Shown here: piece by piece, positions 40,409 to 49,700 of the stretch
Numbering within the stretch: position 1 is the stretch's first letter
Layout: each line of letters starts with the position of its first letter
Source of the DNA: Crocinitomicaceae bacterium
GTDB taxonomy: Bacteria; Bacteroidota; Bacteroidia; Flavobacteriales_D; Crocinitomicaceae
Reading direction: 5' to 3'
NCBI GenBank assembly: GCA_021325675.1
Contig: JAJTCM010000007.1
Coordinates: 62,001-126,000 of the forward strand
Length of the DNA: 64,000 nt
The notes under the pieces: model-generated
Databases searched by the model: none
Told to the model about the DNA's origin: nothing
The model's input: only the letters and a program-made list of their open reading frames with translations
Program-made: the position numbers and the translations under genes

Positions 40409-40966
40409 TTACATTTTCGGCATTACAATTTTATCCAATACGTGGATCACTCCGTTGGACTGGTAAACGTCATATGTTGTGATATTCGCTACAGCTCCTG
40501 TTTCGTCCATCAGAACAATATTGTGGCTTCCGTTCATCATAGCAGTCAGCTTGCCTCCGCTTACGGTTGTCAGGACAGCTTTGCCTTTGCCTTTTTCGAT
40601 GGCCATTTTGATCGCATCGAAATCCATTTTACCGGAAACTACGTGGTAAGTTAACACTTTAGCGAGCGTTGCTTTATTTTCTGGCTTCAGCAAAGTTTCA
40701 ACTGTTCCGGCCGGCAGGTTTTCAAAAGCGTCGTTCACCGGTGCAAATACTGTAAACGGACCAGCTCCCTGCAAAGTTGAAACCAGTTCCGCAGCTTTTA
40801 CAGCAGCTACAAGCGTTGTATGATCTTTGGAATTCACAGCGTTGTCGATGATATTTTTCTTCGGGTACATTTTTTCACCCCCTACCCAAACTTCCTGGGC
40901 GGATGCACTTGTTGCCATGATTGTCCCTAAAACAAATGTTGCGAGTGTTACTTTGAATGTTTTCAT
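40409..40966 (-). CDS. Fasciclin domain-containing protein
   Basis: 'LVAAVKAAELVSTLQGAGPFTVFAPVNDAFENLPAGTVETLLKPENKATLAKVLTYHVV'. Confidence 0.93.
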   Translation of the reverse strand: MKTFKVTLATFVLGTIMATSASAQEVWVGGEKMYPKKNIIDNAVNSKDHTTLVAAVKAAELVSTLQGAGPFTVFAPVNDAFENLPAGTVETLLKPENKATLAKVLTYHVVSGKMDFDAIKMAIEKGKGKAVLTTVSGGKLTAMMNGSHNIVLMDETGAVANITTYDVYQSNGVIHVLDKIVMPKM

Positions 40967-41092
40967 TTTTTTGGTTTTTAAATTGTTATAACCCACTTAC
41001 GACGCGTTTTGTTTTTTGGATTTAAAAGATGTATTTTTATTTCCTCAACCAATCGAAATTTGAACCGTTATTTATCTGTAAATTCACTGAAC

Positions 41093-41902
41093 ATGAGGTT
41101 ATTTGCTGCATTTTTATTTTCTTTTTCTTTCTGCATTATCTTGAGCCAGCAGGATTCCCTTCCCGCAAAAAAGCTTCTTATAGGCACGCACATTATGAAA
41201 TCCATCTATCAATTCAAGAACAATGGTCATGTTTTAATCCCCGGTAGCAATCCGTATGAATTTGTGTCTGATCCTATTAATTCACCTATTACATCCCAAG
41301 GCTTCGGTCTCAACCTGACTTTTATCAAAAAACGTTTACTTGTTCTGGTTGAGTTGCAGGGTTCGAAAACCAATCTAACTTACCAGGGAAGAGCCAGCCG
41401 TTATGTCTGGCCCGGCCATGTTGACATGATGTATCCCGGAACGGTCATCATAGACAAAGATAATTATACCTTAGATTATGTAGCCAACCCGATTGACATG
41501 GGCATCTCCGTGGGCGCAGGTTACAGGCTATTGAAAAACAAAATCTTTCATATTACCCCCATTCTAAGCCTGTATTACCGGGATGTCATCAAAAAAGGGA
41601 CTGTTACAGATTACTACAGTCACTACGAATATCACCATTACAGCACGCCTGGGAATCCGGGCGCAACGACAACAACAGAGCAAACTACTTACGGAAAAGC
41701 TACGGAATTTATCCCTATATCTACTGAAGCGGAGCTTAAAGCGAAAATCACACTGTCTTTTGCTGCGACTTTATTTTCAAATGTAGAGCTGAAACTGGAC
41801 CTTGCTTATCTTTTTCCAAGAATGAATTACTTTTATGACAACAAGTCGTTCGATCGTCGTTTCTACCAATACGGTTTAGGATTGGCCTACCATCTTCAAT
41901 AA
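41093..41902 (+). CDS. Hypothetical secreted / outer-membrane beta-barrel-like protein
   Basis: Signal peptide 'MRLFAAFLFSFSFCIILSQQ'; alternating strands. Confidence 0.5.
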   Translation: MRLFAAFLFSFSFCIILSQQDSLPAKKLLIGTHIMKSIYQFKNNGHVLIPGSNPYEFVSDPINSPITSQGFGLNLTFIKKRLLVLVELQGSKTNLTYQGRASRYVWPGHVDMMYPGTVIIDKDNYTLDYVANPIDMGISVGAGYRLLKNKIFHITPILSLYYRDVIKKGTVTDYYSHYEYHHYSTPGNPGATTTTEQTTYGKATEFIPISTEAELKAKITLSFAATLFSNVELKLDLAYLFPRMNYFYDNKSFDRRFYQYGLGLAYHLQ

Positions 41903-41927
41903 TCAGCCGGTTAAAATTGATGTTCGT

Positions 41928-44048
41928 TTACTCCGAAAGCATCGGAACGAAATCAGGTGTAAAGCCTATTTTTCCATCTACCGGTTTTGGGTTTCCGGGA
42001 ATGACAAGACCTTTGATTTTGGAAGTTTTGCCCTTGGAAAGCAATTCGTACACTTGCTTATCCGTCAGTTTTTTGCCTAAGATCTCAAACGGGATTTTGA
42101 AGCCGCAGGTCGCGAAATCACTGCAGCCGTAAGCCGTTTTGCCTTTTTTCAGAATTGCAGTTTTACATTTCGGGCAGCTCATGCTTTCGATGTTGATTTC
42201 TGCCTTTTCTTTCGGCTCGCGGGCTTTTTTGGGCTTTTCCTCTTTCACCGGCACTGCATTTTCAGGTGTGATCGTAATGATGCGCCGCGTATTGAAAATC
42301 ACTTCGTTACAGAGGTTAACCACCATTTCGATCAGCTCTTTTTTGAATACTTCGATGGAATAATCGCCTTTTTCGATCATGCGGAGCTTGCGTTCCCAAT
42401 CACCGGTGAGCTCGGCGCTTTTCAGCAATTCATTCTGGATCGTGTCAATGAGGTCCATCCCGGTTTGCGTAGCAACGAGGTTTTTCTTGACTTTAGTAAT
42501 GTAGCGGCGGCGGAAAAGCGTTTCAATGATATTCGCCCGGGTAGACGGACGTCCAATCCCGTTATCTTTGAGTAATTCACGCATTTCTTCGTCTTCCACC
42601 TGGCGGCCGGCGGTTTCCATAGCGCGGAGCAAAGTCGCTTCCGTAAATGCTTTCGGCGGTGACGTTTTGCCTTTGTGAACGCGCGGCTCATGCGGGCCTT
42701 TTTCGCCCTCCGTAAAGAGCGGCATTACTTTTTCTTCCTCCGGATTTTTCGTTGCAGCTTCCTCGTTCGCATACACAACGCGCCATCCCGGATCGAGGAT
42801 CTGCTTGCCGCTTGCTTTGAACTCAATTTGCCCGACCTTGCCTAAAACCGTTGTCGTGAAAATTTTACATTCCGGGTAAAACACTGAAATAAAGCGGCGC
42901 GCTACCAAATCGTAAATATGCTGCTCCTGCGGCGTGATGCCTGAAGGAACAATCCCCGTCGGGATAATCGCGTGGTGATCAGTCACTTTCTTATCATCGA
43001 ACACCGTTTTGGATTTCGGGATCGGCTGTGCTAAAAGCGGCGCTGTCAGCTGGGAATAGTATTTCATCCCGTTCAGAATGCCCGGGATTTTCGGGTGCAA
43101 ATCTTCCGAAAGGTAAGTCGTATCTACACGTGGGTAGGTCACGAGCTTTTTTTCGTATAAATTCTGGATCAGCTTCAGGGATTCATCCGCCGAATAACCG
43201 TATTTTTTGTTGGCATCCACCTGCAAGGCCGTGAGGTCGAACAAGCGCGGATTGCCTTCTTTTCCTTCTTTCTGCTCAAAGGAAGTCACTTCAAACTCAT
43301 GCTGTTTGAGATATTCCAGTCCTTTTCCCGCCTTTTCTTCAGAAGTCAGCCGGTCGATTGTGGCGTTGAACTCCGTTTCGCGGTACAGTGTTTTTAATTC
43401 CCAATAATCCTCCGATTTGAAGGCATCGATTTCTTTTTGCCGCTGCACGATCATTGCGAGGGTCGGGGTTTGCACCCGCCCGATAGACAAAGTTGCTTTT
43501 CCCTGGCCGAACTTTTTAGTAAACAAACGCGTCGCGTTCATTCCCAGGAGCCAGTCGCCGATTGCCCGGGCGCTTCCGGCAGCGTATAAATTGTCGTATT
43601 GTTTGCCTTCCCGCAGGTGCAGAAATCCTTCTTTGATCGCTTCTTCCGTCAGGGAAGAAATCCACAGGCGCTTGACAGGAACGCTGCATTTTGCCTTAAG
43701 CAGCACCCAGCGCTGGATGAGCTCTCCCTCCTGCCCGGCATCCCCGCAGTTGATGACTTCATCCGCCTGCTCCACCAAGCGGCGGATCACGTGAAATTGT
43801 TTCTGTACACCGCTGTCCTCCATCACCTTCACACCAAAGCTCGAAGGGATCATCGGAAGCTCTTCGAGCCGCCAGGGTTTCCATTTTTCGGTATAATCGT
43901 GGGGCTCCTTGAGCGTACATAAATGCCCGAAAGTCCAGGTCACCTGGTAGCCATTGCCTTCCATGTAGCCATCTTTGGCCTGGGTGGCACCGATCACTTT
44001 CGCGATGTCGCGCGCTACACTTGGTTTCTCAGCTATACAGACTTTCAT
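41928..44048 (-). CDS. topB: DNA topoisomerase III (type IA)
   Basis: 'MKVCIAEKPSVARDIAKVIGA' Toprim and C-terminal zinc ribbon 'CPKCKTAILKKGKTAYGCSDF'. Confidence 0.93.
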   Translation of the reverse strand: MKVCIAEKPSVARDIAKVIGATQAKDGYMEGNGYQVTWTFGHLCTLKEPHDYTEKWKPWRLEELPMIPSSFGVKVMEDSGVQKQFHVIRRLVEQADEVINCGDAGQEGELIQRWVLLKAKCSVPVKRLWISSLTEEAIKEGFLHLREGKQYDNLYAAGSARAIGDWLLGMNATRLFTKKFGQGKATLSIGRVQTPTLAMIVQRQKEIDAFKSEDYWELKTLYRETEFNATIDRLTSEEKAGKGLEYLKQHEFEVTSFEQKEGKEGNPRLFDLTALQVDANKKYGYSADESLKLIQNLYEKKLVTYPRVDTTYLSEDLHPKIPGILNGMKYYSQLTAPLLAQPIPKSKTVFDDKKVTDHHAIIPTGIVPSGITPQEQHIYDLVARRFISVFYPECKIFTTTVLGKVGQIEFKASGKQILDPGWRVVYANEEAATKNPEEEKVMPLFTEGEKGPHEPRVHKGKTSPPKAFTEATLLRAMETAGRQVEDEEMRELLKDNGIGRPSTRANIIETLFRRRYITKVKKNLVATQTGMDLIDTIQNELLKSAELTGDWERKLRMIEKGDYSIEVFKKELIEMVVNLCNEVIFNTRRIITITPENAVPVKEEKPKKAREPKEKAEINIESMSCPKCKTAILKKGKTAYGCSDFATCGFKIPFEILGKKLTDKQVYELLSKGKTSKIKGLVIPGNPKPVDGKIGFTPDFVPMLSE

Positions 44049-44066
44049 CGTTTTTTTTGAAGAAGA

Positions 44067-44074
44067 CAAAATTA
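44067..44074 (-). promoter_or_regulatory. -7 box TAATTTTG upstream of topB
   Basis: + strand CAAAATTA; 18 nt from the ATG at 44048. Confidence 0.5.
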
Positions 44075-44293
44075 CTCATAAGCGGATCATAAGTCAAGAA
44101 GAAAACCTATTAGTTATCCCCATTTTTACCGGATTGTGGATAACTTCGGCAAAAGCGGCGGCAGTTCCCTTATAATTCCTTATTGCTCAGCAATTAATGC
44201 TTTACCTTGTACCATTCCCTGTTCATCTATCAAAAGCATTCGCTGAAACATGATTTATCAACATTTACCTAATTTCTGTGCGAAGTGTATAAC

Positions 44294-44301
44294 TATCTTT
44301 G
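44294..44301 (+). promoter_or_regulatory. -7 box TATCTTTG
   Basis: Match to TAnnTTTG, 28 nt from the ATG at 44330. Confidence 0.55.
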
Positions 44302-44329
44302 TACTTTTGCATTATAGGTAAAACAACAT

Positions 44330-45754
44330 ATGAAGCAAGAGGCAAGGCTAACAACAGAAGAAAAAGCTTTAAAAATAAATTTAACGGGGGATATTTACGG
44401 ATGTTTTGCTGAAATCGGCGCGGGACAAGAAGTTGCGGCTAATTTTTTCAAGGCGGGCGGAAGCTCCGGGACTATCGCATATACCCAATCTGCATATGAC
44501 ATGAAGGTTTCCGACGCCATGTATGGCCCGGCTAACCGCTATGTCTGTGAGGAACGTTTATTGACCATGCTCAACACGGAGTTTGAGACAATGAAATACC
44601 GCTTGCCGGAGAAATACAAATCTTCGCGCTTTTTCGCGTTTTGCAACACCGTTGAATCGCTGAATTATCATAAAACCAACCAGGGACAAGGCTGGGTTGG
44701 CGTCCGCTTCCAGAATAACCTGGGCGAAGCGCCGAACGACGTGATCCTGCACCTCAAAATGCACGACAACAGCCACAAAGCACAGCAGGAAGCTATTGGG
44801 ATCCTGGGTGTTAACCTGCTGCACGCCTGTTATTTCCTGACGGATTCGATTGACGCTTTTTTTACCGGTTTGGTGCAGCGTTTACCGCGCGAGCGCATGG
44901 AAATCGATATGATCCGTGTTTCCGGCCCGACTTTCGCCAATATTGACAACCGGATCATTGCCCTGCACCTCGTAAAACGCGGCCTGACAGACGCAACGAT
45001 GTTTGACCTTTGCGGCAACGTCCTCCAGCCAACAGCAGCTTTATACAAGAAAAATATCCTCCTCATGCGCGGCCGTTTCCGCCCGGTGACGAAAGTACAC
45101 ATCGATATGATCGAGCGCGGCCGTGAACAGTTTTCGAAAGAAAACGGCGTGAAAGAAGACAATGTACAGGTGATTTTCGAGCTTACACTGAAAGATTTGA
45201 CGGCCGACGGCAAAATTTCCGTACGTGACTTTGTTGACCGTGCCGAATTGCTGGGATCGCTGGGCTACACCGTGATGATCTCCAATTACCTGAAACATTA
45301 CAAAATGGTCGATTACCTGGCAACGATTGCCCGCGGCCAGCTTTTAGGAGTAATCCTCGGTGTTTACAACCTGCATACAATTTTCGACGAACGTTATTAC
45401 GATAACCTTCCGGGCGGCTTGCTAGAAGCTTTCGGGCGCGGCTTCGGACACAACATCAAAATGTTCGTTTACCCTGCTAACGATGTAGAAACAGGCGAGC
45501 TATATGCGCTTGACAATTTCCGGATCCCAAGTCATTTGAGCGGCCTGAAAACGTACCTGATTGACAACAACAAGCTGGAGGCTATCACCAATTACGACAG
45601 CAGGCTGCTCCACATCCTTTCAGATGACGTACTTTCAAAAATCAAGGCCGGCGTTACAGCCTGGGAAGACGATGTACCATACGAAGTGGTGAAAGCTATC
45701 AAGTTCCTCGGTTTGTTTGGCTACGTGAAAAAGGAGGATTCGGTTTCCTGTTAA
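44330..45754 (+). CDS. Conserved Bacteroidota protein of uncertain function (possibly annotated as nicotinate-nucleotide adenylyltransferase-like)
   Basis: Full-length ORF with own promoter; no catalytic motif I can identify with confidence. Confidence 0.7.
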   Translation: MKQEARLTTEEKALKINLTGDIYGCFAEIGAGQEVAANFFKAGGSSGTIAYTQSAYDMKVSDAMYGPANRYVCEERLLTMLNTEFETMKYRLPEKYKSSRFFAFCNTVESLNYHKTNQGQGWVGVRFQNNLGEAPNDVILHLKMHDNSHKAQQEAIGILGVNLLHACYFLTDSIDAFFTGLVQRLPRERMEIDMIRVSGPTFANIDNRIIALHLVKRGLTDATMFDLCGNVLQPTAALYKKNILLMRGRFRPVTKVHIDMIERGREQFSKENGVKEDNVQVIFELTLKDLTADGKISVRDFVDRAELLGSLGYTVMISNYLKHYKMVDYLATIARGQLLGVILGVYNLHTIFDERYYDNLPGGLLEAFGRGFGHNIKMFVYPANDVETGELYALDNFRIPSHLSGLKTYLIDNNKLEAITNYDSRLLHILSDDVLSKIKAGVTAWEDDVPYEVVKAIKFLGLFGYVKKEDSVSC

Positions 45755-45994
45755 CAACAGAATTGTTCTAATCTAATTGAATGGCTACGCTCTGACGCAA
45801 AAACGATTGAAAAACGGTTATTCCGTACCCTAAATTAAAGCTTGATCAGTTTTTCGCTCAGGATCATCTAAAAAACTCCCTCAAGTGGATTAGGTGAAAC
45901 TGAGAATCCCGGATCCGAATTGAATTCTTCTAATACGCATGCTGAGTATTCAGCGTATTTATCATCAAGATTAGACAAGGAACGTAATAGCCTA

Positions 45995-46450
45995 TTATTT
46001 CTTCTTTAAAATCAATGTTTCGGTATCTCCGCCTGAAAACCCATTTGTAGATTTAAGATCTAATTTATCTTTCTCCCACATCAGATAATAAACAATGGAA
46101 GGATAATCAACCTCGCCCGTTTCCTGATCTATCACATTTGTCAATTTTAGCTGACTTTCCGTATTCTCGTATTTCATTTTATACGTGTAAATGTCACCTG
46201 CGTCACCGTTTATAACAACTATTGCTTCTTTTTCTTTATTAAAAGTAAAAACAGCCGATTGCACATCTGTTCCAATATGTTCTGCTTCTATTCCATCATT
46301 CCAGCTTTTCCATGAAGTAACACTCCATTCCCCACCTTTTTTCCAAAGGTTTTTTTCAATTTTCGTTTCTTTTTTACAGGCAGTTATCATAATTACTGCG
46401 AATAATACAAATAATATTTTTTTCATAATTACATGTTTTGTGACTACCAT
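45995..46450 (-). CDS. Hypothetical lipoprotein
   Basis: 'ILFVLFAVIMITACKKETK' lipobox. Confidence 0.55.
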   Translation of the reverse strand: MVVTKHVIMKKILFVLFAVIMITACKKETKIEKNLWKKGGEWSVTSWKSWNDGIEAEHIGTDVQSAVFTFNKEKEAIVVINGDAGDIYTYKMKYENTESQLKLTNVIDQETGEVDYPSIVYYLMWEKDKLDLKSTNGFSGGDTETLILKKK

Positions 46451-46569
46451 TTACAGGCAATCAATGATTAATAATAACTGTCGTACCTGAACGTTTTCGA
46501 TCTTCCGAAAACTTGCCGCAAAGATAATATTTTTTCCAACTCTCTAAACTTCTTATTTTTTTCATCCCG

Positions 46570-46800
46570 TCAAATCCCTTTTAAATAACTAATAATTATA
46601 GGATCAGAAGCTATTTCCAATGCTGTTTACCGTCAGCGCCCTTTAGCTTTGGTATCAACACCAATTGATATTAAGTATTTTAAACATTCAACAGCGCAAT
46701 CACCATCCGATTTTCTTTGCCCATTCTTTATATGACATCAATCCAGTCAACACCGCATCGTTGATTTTACAAAAACTGAATGAATTGGTCGTAAGGATGT
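46570..46800 (-). pseudogene. Degraded ankyrin-repeat-like 3' fragment
   Basis: Minus-strand fragments in different frames: CAVECLKYLISIGVDTKAK / KGADGK / TALEIASDPIIISYLKGI*, plus KINDAVLTGLMSYKEWAKKIG upstream. Confidence 0.5.
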
Positions 46801-47109
46801 CAAGATGACTTATCTGGCAGAAGCCTGGAAAAATAAACTTCTAAGAAAAAAGAGGAATAGTGATTTTTTTGCCCATAATCTATTATGATATGAATTCCCA
46901 AATATATTAATTTTGAATTATATGGCCAACACGTTTTCATACCTGTTCCAAAAACATTGAAAAAACTGCTTTCCACACGTCAGTGCGGCTTACACCGGAG
47001 CTCATTGCACAAAACGTCTGTTGTTGAATGAAGTCTGTTTTTTTAATCTTAGATGAAAGCCCGGATGAAAAAAATCGAAAAATTGCTTAAATTTATCCAA
47101 ATTTAAAGT

Positions 47110-48123
47110 ATGCCACACATTAAAAATGCGCTCATCCGCTTCCGGGTAATTGACCGGTGCATCCGCAATACATACAAGCCTTACCCAAGCAAGGAAGAGC
47201 TGCGAAAGGCATGCGAAGAAGCGCTCTTTGGCAGTGACGACGGCGCCAATATCTGCGATTCAACGATCGAAAAGGACATTTTCGCCATGCGCATGGAACA
47301 CGATGCGCCGATCAAATATAGCAAAAGACATCACGGCTATTATTACGAAGATCCTGATTTTACGATCAACGATATCCCGCTGACCGAAAACGACCTGGAA
47401 GCTATCAAATTTGCAGCGAATACGCTGATGCAGTTCAAGGATGTTGAAATGTTCCGCCAGTTTGGCTTTGCGATTGACAAGATCTTCGACCGGGTAAATA
47501 TTTCCAGTGACCCGCGCGAAAAAGACATTGCGCACCTCGTCCAGTTTGAAACCGCAACTTCAGCCAATGGCAACGAGTTTCTTGCCCCTTTGCTGGATGG
47601 CATCCGTACGAAAAAAATCATGCAGTTCGACTATGAGAGCTACCAGAGCGGTAAACGCAAACCCCGCCGGGTTGTTCCTCTGCTGCTGAAAGAATACCGC
47701 AACCGCTGGTACCTGATCTCCTACGATTGCATCAAGGAAAGCGTGATCACATACGCGCTCGAACGCATGGAAAACCTGGAGGATACTTCCGAGTTCTTCA
47801 ACCAGCGGATCGATTTTGACGCCCAGAAGTTTTTTAAAAATGCGATCGGAATTACAGCCAACGATTCCGCACCGGAAAAAATCCTCTTCAAAGCCGATAA
47901 TATTGCTGCCAAATACATTATTTCACAGCCTTTTCATCAGAGCCAGCAAGTCATCAAAGAAGGCAAAAACAAAACAACTTTCAGCATTGAAGTCATCGTT
48001 TCGGAAGAGCTGATCCGCAGCTTCCTGAGCTTTGGCGGAGAAATTGAGATCGTTGAACCGGAATCACTGCGCAGCACGATGATCAAGCGGATTGCAGCAA
48101 TGCGGGAAAGTTACGATATTTAA
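47110..48123 (+). CDS. WYL domain-containing transcriptional regulator
   Basis: N-terminal HTH, 'KIMQFDYESYQSGKRKPRRVVPLLLKEYRNRWYLISYD' WYL domain. Confidence 0.88.
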   Translation: MPHIKNALIRFRVIDRCIRNTYKPYPSKEELRKACEEALFGSDDGANICDSTIEKDIFAMRMEHDAPIKYSKRHHGYYYEDPDFTINDIPLTENDLEAIKFAANTLMQFKDVEMFRQFGFAIDKIFDRVNISSDPREKDIAHLVQFETATSANGNEFLAPLLDGIRTKKIMQFDYESYQSGKRKPRRVVPLLLKEYRNRWYLISYDCIKESVITYALERMENLEDTSEFFNQRIDFDAQKFFKNAIGITANDSAPEKILFKADNIAAKYIISQPFHQSQQVIKEGKNKTTFSIEVIVSEELIRSFLSFGGEIEIVEPESLRSTMIKRIAAMRESYDI

Positions 48124-48224
48124 CTAATATGGTAATATGCTAATAGGTTAATGGGATGATTATTTAATGTGATAATGAATGTACGGTTCAATCGGCACAT
48201 TAGCATAGTAAACCATTAACACAT

Positions 48225-48881
48225 TTATTTCGAGTATTTCATATTGAGCCGCTTTACACCTTCATAAAACAAAATGATACAAGCCAGCATCAGAACATGG
48301 CTCAGGTCATCCCGGTTCAGGTAACGGTGGAGGTTGATATTCATAAGAAAGATAAACATCGACGGGAAGAGGATAATAATCCCGTAAACAAAGAACCTCA
48401 TTTCAATTTTATTCTTCATCCACAGACGGAAGGCAATATAGCCTGAATACATAATGTAGGTGATAATCACATCTACAGCTACGTAAATGAATTTCAGGAA
48501 GACAAGGCTTAAGATCAGCAATACAATCGATTTCACTACCAGGAAAATGTTAAAAAAGCGGTAGGACGGATGATCTTTCCAATAGTATAAAACACCCTTT
48601 CCGATGTAGTAACCGGCCAGCGTTCCCAGGATCCAGGAAGGAATTTTACCATAAAGGCCGAAATATTGAAAAAGCAAATGTCCCAATCCTCCAAAAATCA
48701 TGGAAATACCGAGGACAAGGTAAAACATCCGAAAATATTTTACAGGATAAGCGTTTGACCATTTAATCCGGAGCAAAGCAAAAAAACAGAAAAAAGCAAT
48801 GAGCCAATTTGTTAGTAGCGCCATAGGTTCTTGCAGTTTCAATCCCCACAAGGAAAAATGAATGATCTCAAAGTCGTTCAT
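48225..48881 (-). CDS. Hypothetical integral membrane protein
   Basis: Several predicted TM segments; complete ORF. Confidence 0.6.
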   Translation of the reverse strand: MNDFEIIHFSLWGLKLQEPMALLTNWLIAFFCFFALLRIKWSNAYPVKYFRMFYLVLGISMIFGGLGHLLFQYFGLYGKIPSWILGTLAGYYIGKGVLYYWKDHPSYRFFNIFLVVKSIVLLILSLVFLKFIYVAVDVIITYIMYSGYIAFRLWMKNKIEMRFFVYGIIILFPSMFIFLMNINLHRYLNRDDLSHVLMLACIILFYEGVKRLNMKYSK

Positions 48882-48935
48882 GGGTCAAAATTATAAAAAA
48901 AATACGTTCTACAAGCCAAATGAAACTAATTTCCG

Positions 48936-48943
48936 TAATTTTG
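48936..48943 (+). promoter_or_regulatory. -7 box TAATTTTG 4 nt upstream of the recR GTG
   Basis: Match to TAnnTTTG; GTG at 48948. Confidence 0.5.
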
Positions 48944-48947
48944 CAAG

Positions 48948-49553
48948 GTGAGAATCCCGTCAAAATACCTGGAGCAAGCCGTTGATCAGCTGGCAATTTT
49001 ACCCGGCGTCGGGAAACGTACCGCCCTGCGGCTGGCAATCCATCTCCTGAAACAAAAACCGGAAGTTATCGAACAATTTGCCCAGGTTTTCCTGGACCTG
49101 AAAAATAACATCAAGAAATGTAAATCCTGCGGGAATATTTCCGATGTGGAATTGTGTTCCATTTGTTCCAACCCGGCCCGGAACCACGGCATGATCTGCG
49201 TAGTGGAGGATATCCGCGACGTGATCGCTATTGAAGAAACCGGATCTTTTCATGGCATTTATCACATTCTCGGCGGCATCATTTCTCCCATGGAAGGTAT
49301 CGGCCCGAACGACCTCAATATCCCGTCTTTGCTCGTTAAAATCGAAAGCGGGACAGTCAAAGAAGTGATTTTTGCCCTCAGCGCAACGATGGAAGGCGAT
49401 ACGACCAATTATTACCTCTACAAAAAAATCCAGCCTTTCCATGTTGACGTCACCTGTCTTTCCCGCGGGGTTTCGATCGGAACGGAACTGCAATATGCTG
49501 ATGGGATCACGCTCGGCAAATCGATTATACACAGGCTGCCATTTAAGGTTTAA
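48948..49553 (+). CDS. recR: Recombination mediator protein RecR (GTG start)
   Basis: 'LAILPGVGKRTALRLAIHLLK', Cys4 zinc finger 'CKSCGNISDVELCSIC', Toprim. Confidence 0.96.
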   Translation: MRIPSKYLEQAVDQLAILPGVGKRTALRLAIHLLKQKPEVIEQFAQVFLDLKNNIKKCKSCGNISDVELCSICSNPARNHGMICVVEDIRDVIAIEETGSFHGIYHILGGIISPMEGIGPNDLNIPSLLVKIESGTVKEVIFALSATMEGDTTNYYLYKKIQPFHVDVTCLSRGVSIGTELQYADGITLGKSIIHRLPFKV

Positions 49554-49700
49554 TGTGGCAAAATGCCAAATGAGTCAAATGCGCTAAGGGATGGATCAAT
49601 AACTCAAAAAAATTAGCATATTAGCGACCGCGAAGCAGCACGAAATGAATTAATTCATCAAACAATCAGCACATCAGTATATTAAAAAATTAGCATATAG

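Noticed and set aside
44049-44069. topB start at 44069
   Set aside because: Falls within the TAATTTTG promoter box; MKVCIAEKPSVA at 44048 matches topoisomerase III starts.
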